Shown here: one piece after another, positions 18,145-28,114 of the stretch
How positions within the stretch are numbered: position 1 is the first letter of the stretch
How the letters are laid out: each line of letters begins with the position of its first letter
From: Zhongshania marina
GTDB lineage: Bacteria > Pseudomonadota > Gammaproteobacteria > Pseudomonadales > Spongiibacteraceae
NCBI RefSeq assembly: GCF_002915595.1
Contig: NZ_PQGG01000006.1
Coordinates: 1-64,000 of the forward strand
Direction of reading: 5' to 3'
Length of the DNA stretch: 64,000 bases
Made by a program: the position numbers and the translations under genes
The notes under the pieces: generated by a model
What the model was told of the DNA's origin: nothing
Databases searched by the model: none
Seen by the model: the letters and a program-made list of their open reading frames with translations, nothing else

Positions 18145-19884
18145 TTACGCTGCCTCGCTATTTTGCACACCAGAAGGCTGTTCACCTAAATAGCGCTTAC
18201 GACGCGCCGGCTTCATTTTTTCTAAATCAACTAACACCAAACCATCGATGCAGTCAGCAAAATCAGGATCAACATTAAAGGCGGTAAAACTTACCCCACC
18301 CTCGTCGCACAGTTCAGTGTACTGCTTGTATAAGGTGGGTACAGCGCAGCCCATATCTGCCAGCTTCTCTTTAAGTATCGCAAACTCAGTGCGGTAGTCT
18401 TGGCCGCTAAATACTGCTTCTGACAACTCACTTTTATACGGACTATTGGCATTCGCCCAGGGCTGACTCACAGGAAAATGCGCCTGATAGAACTGAATAA
18501 TTAAATCCTTGGCGCCACGCGGCAGACTGTCACTCAAGCTAACGGGGCCGAATAAATAGCGTACTTCGGGGTAGCGACGCAAATACGTACCTAAACCCTG
18601 CCACAAATAATCTAGGCCGTTTCGCCCCCAATAGCGCGGCTGCACAAAGCTGCGGCCTAATTCTGCACCACACTCAAAATACTCTTCAGCATAGGGAATT
18701 TGATATTCAAATAGCGATTCGCTGTAAAGCGTTTGCGCGTCTTCCAAATCACTTACCCGCTTCAATCGGTAGGCACCCACCAGTTCTAACTGGGTTTCGT
18801 CCCACAATACGATATGGTCGTAATAGGCATCAAAAGCATCCACGTCGCGACGGCGCCCGGTACCTTCACCCACCGCTCTAAAACTCACTTCGCGAAGACG
18901 ACCAATTTCACGCATGACGGTGCAATCACCGCTGTACTGATAGCAATAAATTTCCATGCCATCGCGGGTACTGCCTAGGTGATCACATTTGCGAATTGCG
19001 CGGCGTAATTCCTGACGATCTTCTGGATGAGCTACCGCTTGGGCAACCGGCATAAAACACGGTTCACCACCACGCTTACGGCGACCCAATTTATAAATAT
19101 GCTTTTTAAATAAACGCACTTTAGCGGGTGCGGTTAGTGGCAACTTCTCATAAACATCAGCTTCGATAGCCGGCCCAATCGTCACCCGCACGGTACGATT
19201 ATTTTGTTTAAACATTTCCCGAATCAACCATAAAGTCGACAGCGGCTTTGCCAGCATAGACAGGGCATAGAAAAACACCGAGTTTCGCGCATTGATATGC
19301 ACCGGCAAAATTGGCGCCTTGGCTTTACTGGCAAATTTAATAAAACCATTACGCCAGCGACCGTCGCGAATACCAGCGGGACTAAAGCGCGACACCTCGC
19401 CAGCTGGGAAGATAATCACTGCGCCTTCGTCATTTAGGTGATTATGAATTGCCTGCAAATTTTCTTTGCGATTGCGCTTGCCACTCATATTATCGACGGG
19501 CAATAAAAGTGAACGCAGCGGTTTGATGGCGTAGAGCAATTCATTGGCAATGACTTTTACATCACTGCGGACTTCTGACACCAACTTAAGCAAAGCTAAA
19601 CCATCAAGGCTGCCGATGGGGTGATTAGAAATAATCACTACGCGCCCACTTACCGGAATACGCTCTTTATCCAAGGCGCTAATGGCGTAGCCAAAATCAA
19701 AATAGTCCAAGCCCTTTTCAACAAAATCCAAACCCTGAACGTAGGGGTAATCGCGTTCAAACTGTTTAAACTCTGCCTCGTGAAACAAATATTTAAACAA
19801 TACCGTTAAGGTCTTTTTTAAACGGGGACTATTCTTAGAAATTTTGGGAAATTGCTCATCAATCACAGAATCTACAGAAATCAT
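18145..19884 (-). CDS. olsF: OlsF-like bifunctional acyltransferase (ornithine lipid synthesis)
   Basis: This 579-residue protein has two halves. Residues about 70-280 form a PlsC/LPLAT-type O-acyltransferase with NHPIGSLDG (His88, Asp94) and FPAGEVSRF. Residues about 300-560 resemble the OlsB N-acyltransferase (VSFRAVGEGTGRRRDVDAFD, YDHIVLWD, ELVGAYRL, ELGRSFVQPRYWGRNGLDYLW). OlsF proteins of this architecture make ornithine lipids from ornithine and acyl-ACP. I infer membrane-associated synthesis of an aminolipid. The spacing in the first motif is His-X5-Asp rather than X4. It lies 18 bp after an LpxH-like phosphoesterase gene, probably co-transcribed. An unspecific acyltransferase/hemolysin annotation is the alternative. 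Confidence 0.75.
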   Translation of the reverse strand: MISVDSVIDEQFPKISKNSPRLKKTLTVLFKYLFHEAEFKQFERDYPYVQGLDFVEKGLDYFDFGYAISALDKERIPVSGRVVIISNHPIGSLDGLALLKLVSEVRSDVKVIANELLYAIKPLRSLLLPVDNMSGKRNRKENLQAIHNHLNDEGAVIIFPAGEVSRFSPAGIRDGRWRNGFIKFASKAKAPILPVHINARNSVFFYALSMLAKPLSTLWLIREMFKQNNRTVRVTIGPAIEADVYEKLPLTAPAKVRLFKKHIYKLGRRKRGGEPCFMPVAQAVAHPEDRQELRRAIRKCDHLGSTRDGMEIYCYQYSGDCTVMREIGRLREVSFRAVGEGTGRRRDVDAFDAYYDHIVLWDETQLELVGAYRLKRVSDLEDAQTLYSESLFEYQIPYAEEYFECGAELGRSFVQPRYWGRNGLDYLWQGLGTYLRRYPEVRYLFGPVSLSDSLPRGAKDLIIQFYQAHFPVSQPWANANSPYKSELSEAVFSGQDYRTEFAILKEKLADMGCAVPTLYKQYTELCDEGGVSFTAFNVDPDFADCIDGLVLVDLEKMKPARRKRYLGEQPSGVQNSEAA

Positions 19885-19902
19885 GACATTTACCTCTGAT
19901 TA

Positions 19903-20727
19903 TTATCCGGCGCGACGCAGCGGGAGAATATCCGCTTTAGCTGGGCCGCCATTGCCAGCCATGCTTTGCAATAAAGTTTGATGCTCAGTCCACTGCAGCA
20001 ACTCAAGATTGCCCTCATGGGTTTCGCCTAATAAAGTGCAGTTTTCGATCCAATCGCCATCATTGCAGTACAACAAGCCCTTTATTTTTTTCAGTGCCGG
20101 CTGGTGAATATGGCCACAGATGACGCCGTCCAAACCGCGTCGGCTTGCCTCTTTCACCGCGGCTTCTTCAAATACATTAATAACCTGACGGGCATTGGGA
20201 ATACGCTGTTTGATATACGTAGCCAGCGACCAATAATTACGCCCAAAGCGACGGCGGAAAAAATTAGCCCAGCGATTCAAAAATAATAGGAAGTCGTAAG
20301 CGGCATCACCGATTAGGTTCTCCCATTTACTTAAGCGGATATGCTCGTCTAAACAATCGCCGTGGAACATTAATAAGCGTTTGCCGTCGACGGTGCTGTG
20401 AATTGCTTCGCGCTTAATCTCGATTGGACCAAGAATATGGCCAACATAGTCGCGCATCGGCTCGTCATGGTTGCCGGGAATATAAACCACGCGGGTTCCT
20501 TCGCTGGCCTTGGCGAACAACGCCCTTACCACATCGTAGTGGTTTGCCGGCCAGTGAAAAGTACGCTTTAACGCCCACAGATCGACCACATCGCCTACGA
20601 GATATAGCGTCTCGCATTCAACACTGTTCAAAAAATTAAGGAGGTAGTTGGCTCGGCAATCTTTAAAGCCGAGATGTATGTCGGACAACCAGATGGTTTT
20701 GTATCGATTCCTTGTTTCCACGCTCAT
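19903..20727 (-). CDS. LpxH-like metallophosphoesterase
   Basis: The 274-residue protein has the calcineurin-type metal motifs WLSDIHLGF, LVGDVVDLW, IPGNHDEPM, MFHGDCLD and ICGHIHQPA. The spacing resembles the UDP-2,3-diacylglucosamine diphosphatase branch (LpxH and its paralogues), which works in lipid A synthesis. It is longer than LpxH (about 240 residues), so it may be a paralogue. AGAGG precedes the ATG. Being upstream of and close to the OlsF-like gene supports a role in envelope lipid metabolism. Confidence 0.8.
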   Translation of the reverse strand: MSVETRNRYKTIWLSDIHLGFKDCRANYLLNFLNSVECETLYLVGDVVDLWALKRTFHWPANHYDVVRALFAKASEGTRVVYIPGNHDEPMRDYVGHILGPIEIKREAIHSTVDGKRLLMFHGDCLDEHIRLSKWENLIGDAAYDFLLFLNRWANFFRRRFGRNYWSLATYIKQRIPNARQVINVFEEAAVKEASRRGLDGVICGHIHQPALKKIKGLLYCNDGDWIENCTLLGETHEGNLELLQWTEHQTLLQSMAGNGGPAKADILPLRRAG

Positions 20728-20937
20728 GCATCCTCTTTATGCATTTGTGGCAAGATTAGGACTTTAAAGTGACAAACAGAGGGCTTTTTGAAGACAAATT
20801 TATGACAATTTAGCCCGAGGCCCTTTGCCAAAAATTCAGTATTGAGTAGCGAGGATAGTGTCAGTTGATGACGAGAGCATGACGGCCACCTTCACAGATA
20901 GCCATCACGCTGCTATTTTACGCGCCGTTTTACAGCA

Positions 20938-23025
20938 TTAAAATTGATAAGCTATTGAAGCTCTAAAGGTTCTTGGTTCCATAGGATGCGAGTGAAGATC
21001 GTCAATGGGATCTATACCCGCTAAACGCTCCTCAGCAGTGCGCGAGGCATAATAATAGGTAATATCATCGTCGCTATCATCCAAGACATTTATCACTTCT
21101 AAGCCCAAAGACACCCCATTATTAAAGCGGTAGCCAATATTCGCATTCAGAATATGCGAGGCGCTAGACTCAACATCACCCGCTTCATTTAAATTGCGCG
21201 GGCCGAAATATCGCAATCTCGCACCGCCATAAATGCCGTTGTCGAGCTCAATACTCGCGCCCATCGCAAATACATTCTCAACACTGTCTGGCACGTTTTT
21301 ACCTAGTGCGGTAGCGCCGTCGAACTGCTGATTTTTAAAACGTGTTTTCGATCTTGCATAATCAACATCTAACACAAACCACTCTACCGGCTGATAGAAC
21401 ACACTTACTTCAATACCCTCGCGGCGAGTGGCATCCCGAGGCTCAGTGATGGACTCATCGCCAACAAACACCAGTTCAGAATCTAAATCCAAACGGAAAA
21501 GCACTAGCGACAACTGCACATCTTGCGCTAACAGACTGCGCAGTCCTAGCTCGTAACCGGTAGATTCAGACAGCAATGGCACCGAATCACCCGCTGCGCG
21601 GATCACGCCCCGCGCGTCATTGCTATGAAAACCTTCACCATAATTTATAAAAAATTCAGTTTCTGCAAAGGGGCCAAATCGCAACGATAATTTCGGTGAT
21701 AGTAAGGCCTCCCTATCATCACCTTCATCGTCGCCAATGCGCTTTGCCTCCACCGACACATCAATAGTCTGGTAGCGTAAACCGGCAATCGTCGCAAACC
21801 AGTCAGACCACTGACTATGAACACTGCCGTACACACCTAAGGCGGTTTCATCGATAGCTGCCCGCGCAAATAAATCGTATATTTTTGCTTGCTGACTAAA
21901 GCCCACACCAACATCACTAATATTATCAATGCGCAATTCTGCGCCGTAATTTAATTCGTGCTGTTTGCTTAATATCTGGCTAAATGCCAAGTGACCGCCA
22001 TAGCCCATACGATTATCAAACTGGGTAAATTGGTCGCCGCGGAAATCCGGGTCATCAATATCGTCACGAGAAAAATAGCTGGCGTTAGAGGTTAGGCGCA
22101 GCTCATAGTCGAATACATAGAATTGACTATCTAGGCGTAAGCTATCACTCAGTTGTGACCACAATTCTGCTGACAAACTATAGCGATGGGTATCACCACC
22201 GGTGCTGTCGTCAAGCGAGCCGTAACGATCAATAGCGCCACTGCGCACCAAGCGCTGGGGAATTTGGTCTGTAGACGTCCAGTCAGCCTCGTATGCCAAG
22301 GCAGTTAGGCTGTAACCACGATCAAATTCACCGTGGCTAAATTTAAGGACTGCATTTTTCTTATCAAAGCCCTCCTCTACCTGCCAAGGGCCGTCGTTCT
22401 GCATGGATTCAACGGCATACACTAAATGGCCCCCCGCCATATCGTCACCGCCGTATACCAAGACCCTACCATAGCCGTTTTCACCCACCGTCAGTTTTAT
22501 GTTTTGGGTATCGATTTGCCGTTTATATGCAGTGCGTGCAGAACCCGCAGAGGAAAAATCGCCCGACTCCGCGTTGTATGGCCCTTTGCGATAAACAATG
22601 CGATCAACCAATTCCGGAATAAGAAAATTCAAATCGGTGTAACCTTGGCCGTGACCATGACTCACCATATTCACCGGCACGCCATCAACATAATTCGAAA
22701 AATCACTGCCGTGATCCAAATTAAAACCACGCAGAAAGTATTGATTCGCCTTGCCATCACCACTGTGCTGGGTAACCACCATGCCCGGAATAGTTTCTAA
22801 CAGCTCCGCTGGACGCAGGGCCGGACGATGCTCAATTTGAGCCGCCAACACAGTACCCACCGAAGCGGCCTCAGAATTAGCCAAGCTTTGCGCGGTCGCG
22901 GCGTCACCCGCCACATACACCTCTTCAACATCTCTAACTAATTCACCGCTCACACCTGCGGCAAATACAAGAGAATGGGGCGCAGCCAAACTGACTGCCA
23001 TCATAATGTAGAATAATTTTTTCAA
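20938..23025 (-). CDS. TonB-dependent outer-membrane receptor under cobalamin riboswitch control
   Basis: The protein of about 695 residues has a signal peptide (LKKLFYIMMAVSLAAPHSLVFA), a plug domain (RPAELLETIPGMVVTQHSGDGKANQYFLRGFN) and a C-terminal beta-barrel ending in an aromatic residue (FRASIAYQF). I prefer TTG at 23025, with GAGAGG 8 bp upstream, to the frame opening at 23088. A cobalamin riboswitch in the leader and a corrinoid gene upstream point to B12 or corrinoid uptake, but the sequence is not closely BtuB-like (length about 700 against about 600), so another corrinoid or metal ligand is possible. Confidence 0.85.
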   Translation of the reverse strand: MKKLFYIMMAVSLAAPHSLVFAAGVSGELVRDVEEVYVAGDAATAQSLANSEAASVGTVLAAQIEHRPALRPAELLETIPGMVVTQHSGDGKANQYFLRGFNLDHGSDFSNYVDGVPVNMVSHGHGQGYTDLNFLIPELVDRIVYRKGPYNAESGDFSSAGSARTAYKRQIDTQNIKLTVGENGYGRVLVYGGDDMAGGHLVYAVESMQNDGPWQVEEGFDKKNAVLKFSHGEFDRGYSLTALAYEADWTSTDQIPQRLVRSGAIDRYGSLDDSTGGDTHRYSLSAELWSQLSDSLRLDSQFYVFDYELRLTSNASYFSRDDIDDPDFRGDQFTQFDNRMGYGGHLAFSQILSKQHELNYGAELRIDNISDVGVGFSQQAKIYDLFARAAIDETALGVYGSVHSQWSDWFATIAGLRYQTIDVSVEAKRIGDDEGDDREALLSPKLSLRFGPFAETEFFINYGEGFHSNDARGVIRAAGDSVPLLSESTGYELGLRSLLAQDVQLSLVLFRLDLDSELVFVGDESITEPRDATRREGIEVSVFYQPVEWFVLDVDYARSKTRFKNQQFDGATALGKNVPDSVENVFAMGASIELDNGIYGGARLRYFGPRNLNEAGDVESSASHILNANIGYRFNNGVSLGLEVINVLDDSDDDITYYYASRTAEERLAGIDPIDDLHSHPMEPRTFRASIAYQF

Positions 23026-23157
23026 AAGAATCGCCTCTCGATTATAAAAATCTTGATGGCGTCGGGAAAAGTAAAAGGGATCGCTCACTGCAACGACCGG
23101 CGGCCGTTTTGTAGACGTTCACTCCTGATTGCACACCCCGACCATCAGGTAATCGCA

Positions 23158-23355
23158 TATCAGGCAGGTCTACTGGCTCAGGTCTTCAAACAGCGCTATG
23201 GCAGGGCCACAATCATCTATTAATGCACCAACCTCCTTCCCAAGCATTCCTTCCAAACAAAAGGAATAAAACTCAGTGGCTACGGCTAATGCTAAACGCA
23301 TACAGTTGCGGGGACAGCTTCGATTCAAGCAAAAGCGGTGTATTACCGCCTTGCT
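23158..23355 (-). ncRNA. Cobalamin riboswitch
   Basis: On the minus strand the conserved blocks appear in order: CCCGCAACTGTATGC (near 23310-23296), GTAGCCACTGAG (near 23280), GGGAAGGAGG (near 23240) and GAGCCAGTAGACCTGCC (near 23181-23165). These match the cobalamin riboswitch consensus, including the B12 box. It ends about 130 bp before the TTG of the TonB receptor and should repress it when B12 is plentiful. A CCTGAT/ATCAGG hairpin (about 23112-23138) could be the expression platform. Boundaries are approximate. It accounts for most of the 406-bp gene-free stretch 23026-23431. Confidence 0.92.
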
Positions 23356-23431
23356 AGCGAATTCCCTATTAATCTCAATAACAAGAGAACCTAAAAATGC
23401 GCCGCAACTCTAACTCAATAGAAAGTAAAAA

Positions 23432-24736
23432 TCACGCTTCTTTGGCAGCAAACAGCGCCGTTAGCGCGCTGGGATTAGACGGGAAAAACAAATGTAAATA
23501 CGATGCCGTTAATCCTTTCGCTCGGAAAATTGCCTCTCCCGGTGCGGGGTGCCGCTGACGACGCCCATAACTTATTGGCGCGGGCGTATTCTCCGCTGCT
23601 GAACGGTGATGGGAATGAGCACGCAACTCCCCTTCCGGCAGAACTGCGAATTGCATACCCTGACAACCTCCGCGCTCACGCATAGCCGCATCACCGTCTA
23701 ATAAGCCTAGCATCGAAAATTGCTGCCCCTCTAGATCACGCAAGGATTCTAGGCAGTACATAAAGCCACCGCATTCAGCCAATATTGGCTTATCAGCGCA
23801 ATAAAAATCGCGGATCTGCACTTTTAAATGATGGTTTTCTGCCAATGCCTTGGCGTGCAATTCAGGATAGCCACCGGGTAGCCACAGGGCATCAGCAGTG
23901 GGCAACTGTTCGTCGCGAATAGGAGAGAAATACAGCAATTCCGCCCCCATATCCTCTAGCAATTGCACATTAGCCGCGTAGATAAAACTAAAGGCTTCGT
24001 CCCGCGCTATGGCAATACGCTTACCCTCTAGAGTGCGTGGTACTGCCGGCAGATTACATTGTTTGAATTCGACGGGCTCAGGCAGACTTGCAAGCTCCCC
24101 CTGGGCAATCATCTCCGCCGCTTTATTAAAGCAGGCCTCTAGTTCAACACTCACTTCACTTGCCTGCACCAAGCCCAAGTGACGCTCTGGCAAACTGATT
24201 TCAGGATCTCGACTGATTGTTGCCAACAAAGGTAACTCGCTAGGCAGGGCATCAGCTATTAATTGGCGGTGCCGTTCAGAGGCACAGTTATTCGCAATCA
24301 AGCCGACCACACGCACATCGTCGCGATAATTTGCCAACCCCGTTGCTAGAGCTGCGGCGGTCTGAGCCATGCCCTTAACGTCCATCAGCAATGCCACTGG
24401 AATACCAAAAGTCGCGGCCAAATCTGCACTTGAAGGCTCGCCGTCAAACATGCCCATTGCGCCTTCGACTAAAATTAAATCAGCCGTTTCAGCCGCCTTA
24501 TAGAATTGATGACGACAGTATTCCTCCCCCGCCATCCATAAATCTAACTGCACCACGGGGTGCCCCGAAGCCTGCTCTAAAATTTGTGGGTCGAGATAGT
24601 CTGGCCCCATCTTAAAAATACGAACCTTACGTCCCTGTAAGCGATGGTAGCGGGAGATTGCCGCAGTGATGGTGGTTTTTCCCTGACCAGAAGATGGTGC
24701 GGCTATGAACAATGCCGGACAAAAAATACTACTCAT
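23432..24736 (-). CDS. cobB: Cobyrinate a,c-diamide synthase
   Basis: The enzyme amidates the a and c side chains of cobyrinate with glutamine and ATP in corrin synthesis. The 434-residue protein has the N-terminal ATP site FIAAPSSGQGKTTITAA, the GPDYLDP and EGAMGMFDG segments of the CobB/CbiA family, and a C-terminal glutaminase domain with Cys in LAECGGFMYC and late His in ASYLHLFF. It lies upstream of and co-directional with the riboswitch-controlled receptor. No other cobalamin synthesis gene is in the window, so a full pathway cannot be claimed. The ATG has only a weak ribosome site. Confidence 0.9.
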   Translation of the reverse strand: MSSIFCPALFIAAPSSGQGKTTITAAISRYHRLQGRKVRIFKMGPDYLDPQILEQASGHPVVQLDLWMAGEEYCRHQFYKAAETADLILVEGAMGMFDGEPSSADLAATFGIPVALLMDVKGMAQTAAALATGLANYRDDVRVVGLIANNCASERHRQLIADALPSELPLLATISRDPEISLPERHLGLVQASEVSVELEACFNKAAEMIAQGELASLPEPVEFKQCNLPAVPRTLEGKRIAIARDEAFSFIYAANVQLLEDMGAELLYFSPIRDEQLPTADALWLPGGYPELHAKALAENHHLKVQIRDFYCADKPILAECGGFMYCLESLRDLEGQQFSMLGLLDGDAAMRERGGCQGMQFAVLPEGELRAHSHHRSAAENTPAPISYGRRQRHPAPGEAIFRAKGLTASYLHLFFPSNPSALTALFAAKEA

Positions 24737-24806
24737 AACTAAGTATCACTAATTTAATTCGATTTCGTAGGCATATTAGAATTCAAATTAACAAGAATAG
24801 CGATAA

Positions 24807-25232
24807 TTAAGGTAGCTCACGTACACTGCGAGGATAAAATTCTGCTAACACGCCGTCTAATTTTTCAATTGTTAGTGGCTTGCTCGAAAAAGCCTTTACC
24901 CCGTCGATATTGTCCGCCTGCGCTTCGTCATCGGGGTTTAAAGAGGTTGTTAACATCACTACCACAACGCCGGCCTGCTGATTACTGGGAAGGTGTTTGT
25001 AGCTTTCTAGAAACTCCCAACCGTTCATAACCGGCATATTTAAATCGAGAAAAATTAGCTCTGGCGTTGGAAACTCGCCATCCACCTCCGTCGAGAGGTA
25101 GTCTATTGCCTCTTTGCCATTCATAAATTCCGTTATCGCTTCCGCAAAGCCATATTTTTCTATGATTAAACGGTGGATGTAATTCGTTGCCTTGCAGTCG
25201 TCAATCAACACCACACTCTTCAACTTATCCAT
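24807..25232 (-). CDS. Single-domain response regulator (Rcp1-like)
   Basis: A 141-residue receiver with no output domain: acidic pair at residues 11-12, phosphoacceptor Asp63 in FLDLNMPVMNGWEF, Thr in MLTTS and Lys in SSKPL. The extended loop after strand 2 (STEVDGEFPTPE) is common in Rcp1-type receivers paired with phytochrome-like or Cache kinases. Its start overlaps the end of the upstream kinase gene, so the two form a pair. Confidence 0.87.
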   Translation of the reverse strand: MDKLKSVVLIDDCKATNYIHRLIIEKYGFAEAITEFMNGKEAIDYLSTEVDGEFPTPELIFLDLNMPVMNGWEFLESYKHLPSNQQAGVVVVMLTTSLNPDDEAQADNIDGVKAFSSKPLTIEKLDGVLAEFYPRSVRELP

Positions 25233-27219
25233 TATCGATATCCCTCAAACTAAAATAGAACGTGGAACCCTCTCCGAGACTCGACTCCAACCAAATTTTA
25301 CCACTGTGCATCTGAACGATTTTTTTACAGTGCGCCAAACCTATGCCAGCGCCTTCGAAGTCTTCTCGATTATGCAGACGCTGAAAAATATTAAAAATTT
25401 TATCAAAATGCGCTGAACTAATACCTATGCCATTATCCCGCACGCGGAATACCCATTCATCCTCTCCACGCTCGGCACTTATGTGTATACACGGTCTAAC
25501 ATCTTGCCTTGAGAATTTTATGCCATTGCTAATCATATTCTGAAACAGCATTCTAAGTTCGGTGCGCTTGCCAGCAATACACGGCAAATCAGAATAGTGT
25601 ATTTCAGCCTGGGTATCTTCAATCCTTGCACCCAAGTCCTCGCACACGTCATTTAATAACTGCTGGCAATCAACTTCTTCTCGCTCAGAATCAGCCCCCA
25701 AGCGACTGTAGTCTAGCAAGGCCGTCACCAAATCACGCATACGCTGAACCGAATCAAGTATAAAGCCATGAAACACTTTCACCTGTTCATCCTGCTGTTC
25801 AGCATTATGCTCTACTAGCAAATCAACAAAGCTAGCTACTGTACGCAGTGGTTCCTGCAAATCGTGGGAGGCAATATATGCGAACTGCTCCATCTCTCGA
25901 TTCAAGGAAACTAGCTTCTTATTATTTTCTTCAAGCTCTGCTTGCGCGCTTTTTCGCTCCTGAACTTCGGCATGCAGTATTTTTTGGCGACGCGAAAGCT
26001 CAGTTATAAATTGCTCAAATACGCGAGCAAGATCTCCAACCTCGCCACTGGAAGTAAGCGGCAATTCTGTGCTTTGCGTATTGAGGCCCTGATCCGTCAA
26101 GGCGTTTCTCATCCGCACAATTGGCTTAGCTATTCGTCTAGCAACAATAATAGACAGCAACACCGCTATTACTGTTATCAGAATTAGTAAAAAATAGATC
26201 TGCTTTAATAAATGGGATTTTACTTGCAGCGCTGCAGATAAATCATAACTTGTGGCAACAATTAAGCGGCTACTAGGACCGCCGGAACCATAAACAATAG
26301 TCCGCAAAGAATATACTTGCTGCTCACCCCCCTTACCCGCGATACCAGTCTCAAAGCTATCACCCGTAGCTGCCAACAATTCTTTAGCCGCTGGATAATC
26401 AGCAAATATGCTTGAACTGCGATTATATTCAAACTGGAATCGCTTATTTGCCTCGGGATGTAAGATATATTCTCCGACGCTATTACTCAGCAACACATTG
26501 GTGTCGTCACCTGCCAAGCTCCGCAGGCCCTCAAAATCATCCTGTAAATTTTCATTAAAAACTAAGATACCAAAAATAGTGCCATCATCAGCATACACCG
26601 GCGTAGACGCTCGAATTACGGGTCTTTCAGGCAGAGCGACCTTTCCAAACTCACGATTCAATTCAATATCCGACAAATACACTTCGCCAGATTTTAACTT
26701 CAAGGTCTCCTGAAAATAGTTTGTTGCGGACTTGTCTTGTAGTTTTTCATCATCGACAACGCGCACTGCGTTTTGATCACCATGACGATCTATCCGCAAC
26801 CACTCTGTTCCATCTGCGAGTATTAAACGAATCTGGTCGTAGCGACCTTTGAAACCGAGGATTTCAGTAAAAATTATACTTAGCTGGTGCTTCCATGCCT
26901 CGACAGATATACCGCCGCTCACACTGGCGTTCTTGCCAACGCTTTCATTCGCTATTGCCCTTACCGGTGCCGTGCGCGAGACAATCAACACATCATTAAT
27001 AAGCTCATTAATGTTTGATGTGAATTTTACAGCCTGCAATTGAGATATTTGATTTAGCTTGTGCTGTGCCGCCGACAATAGCTGCGTATCTAACTGACGC
27101 ATAATAATTGATACAACGACAATATTGCTGACGACAATGAGCAGCAATAAGGGAAAGAGTATTTGTCGTGCGATGCTGCCTTTCTCGCCTATGGCTAACA
27201 CCCGAGACTCGCCCTGCAT
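25225..27219 (-). CDS. Membrane sensor histidine kinase with periplasmic Cache-like domain
   Basis: The 664-residue kinase has a first membrane segment near residues 15-40 (ILFPLLLLIVVSNIVVVSIIM), a large periplasmic sensor region to about 340 resembling double-Cache (RLILADGTEWLRIDRHG, RPVIRASTPVYADDGTIFGILVFN), a second membrane segment near 340-365, HAMP, a coiled coil, a HisKA box FAYIASHDLQEPLRTV and an ATPase domain (NGIKFSR, DNGIGIS, GAGIGLAHCKKI). It overlaps the receiver gene by 8 bp. The periplasmic ligand is unknown. Confidence 0.88.
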   Translation of the reverse strand: MQGESRVLAIGEKGSIARQILFPLLLLIVVSNIVVVSIIMRQLDTQLLSAAQHKLNQISQLQAVKFTSNINELINDVLIVSRTAPVRAIANESVGKNASVSGGISVEAWKHQLSIIFTEILGFKGRYDQIRLILADGTEWLRIDRHGDQNAVRVVDDEKLQDKSATNYFQETLKLKSGEVYLSDIELNREFGKVALPERPVIRASTPVYADDGTIFGILVFNENLQDDFEGLRSLAGDDTNVLLSNSVGEYILHPEANKRFQFEYNRSSSIFADYPAAKELLAATGDSFETGIAGKGGEQQVYSLRTIVYGSGGPSSRLIVATSYDLSAALQVKSHLLKQIYFLLILITVIAVLLSIIVARRIAKPIVRMRNALTDQGLNTQSTELPLTSSGEVGDLARVFEQFITELSRRQKILHAEVQERKSAQAELEENNKKLVSLNREMEQFAYIASHDLQEPLRTVASFVDLLVEHNAEQQDEQVKVFHGFILDSVQRMRDLVTALLDYSRLGADSEREEVDCQQLLNDVCEDLGARIEDTQAEIHYSDLPCIAGKRTELRMLFQNMISNGIKFSRQDVRPCIHISAERGEDEWVFRVRDNGIGISSAHFDKIFNIFQRLHNREDFEGAGIGLAHCKKIVQMHSGKIWLESSLGEGSTFYFSLRDIDNG

Positions 27220-27418
27220 TCCAACGCCCTTGTCTGATAGTAAATTACGGAGACACCACTAAGAAATACCACTATAAAATGCAGGGCGGCCGTTTACTAT
27301 TGCTATAATCGAATGCCATATACGTATTAACGCGCATAGCATCGCAACTAAAGAGAAGACCTAAGTCGAGAAGATATTTAAGAATGGGCGAACGTTCTTT
27401 AATAAATTTTACGCAGTA

Positions 27419-28114
27419 CTAGTTAGCGAGCAAGTCTGAAAAGTGGTCAACTAATAAGTCAGGATTTTCATCCGCCACCGGCGCGCCGTGATTGTAGCCA
27501 TAACTCACGCAGGCTACCGGCATACCCGCTGCCCGCGCGGCCCTTACATCATTAACAGAATCACCCACCATCACCGTATTAGCAACATCAACACCTAGTT
27601 GCTCGCAGGCTAAAAGCAAAGGCGCGGGGTCTGGTTTGCGTACGCTGAGTGTATCGCCCCCTATCAACACCGGCATGAACACATCCATACCAAAGTGTTT
27701 CAAAATAGGCTGACTAAAGCGAGCAGGTTTATTTGTCACGCAAGCCATGCGAACACCCTGTCCGTGCCAACTAAGCAGCGCGCTATTAACGCCGGGGTAC
27801 AGAACCGTTTGCTCACAGCTTTGCTCACCGTAATAGCCAAAAAACACTGTGAGTAATTGATCTATTAAGGCGGAGCTAACAGATTTTTCTGGAATTTCTA
27901 AGGCGTGGGCCAATGCGCGCTGTACTAATTTTCGCGCGCCATTGCCAACCCAAGATCGCGTACGCGCAAGACCTGCCGGCGTGTAATTTAGCTGCTCTAA
28001 ACTTGCATCTAGCGCGGCAGCCAAATCCGGCACACTGTCAATTAGAGTGCCATCTAGATCGAATAAAATAGCTTTTAGTTCTCGACCTTCAAGCAAGTCC
28101 TGCAGTTTTTTCAT
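27419..28114 (-). CDS. gph: Phosphoglycolate phosphatase
   Basis: A 231-residue HAD-superfamily enzyme that dephosphorylates 2-phosphoglycolate. Motif [11 protein letters not shown] near residue 18, VTNKPARFS as motif II, and [17 protein letters not shown] as motif IV are all present. It overlaps rpe by 4 bp, the usual rpe-gph order of gammaproteobacteria. In Pseudomonas trpE follows; here a gap and then a sensor kinase follow. Confidence 0.92.
   Translation of the reverse strand: MKKLQDLLEGRELKAILFDLDGTLIDSVPDLAAALDASLEQLNYTPAGLARTRSWVGNGARKLVQRALAHALEIPEKSVSSALIDQLLTVFFGYYGEQSCEQTVLYPGVNSALLSWHGQGVRMACVTNKPARFSQPILKHFGMDVFMPVLIGGDTLSVRKPDPAPLLLACEQLGVDVANTVMVGDSVNDVRAARAAGMPVACVSYGYNHGAPVADENPDLLVDHFSDLLAN

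Noticed and set aside
23475-23685. Open frames on both strands inside cobB
   Set aside because: They lie within the conserved glutaminase domain of cobB and have no independent support.
27304-27309. Perfect TATAAT on the plus strand
   Set aside because: No plus-strand gene follows and no -35 element is found; both neighbours are on the minus strand.
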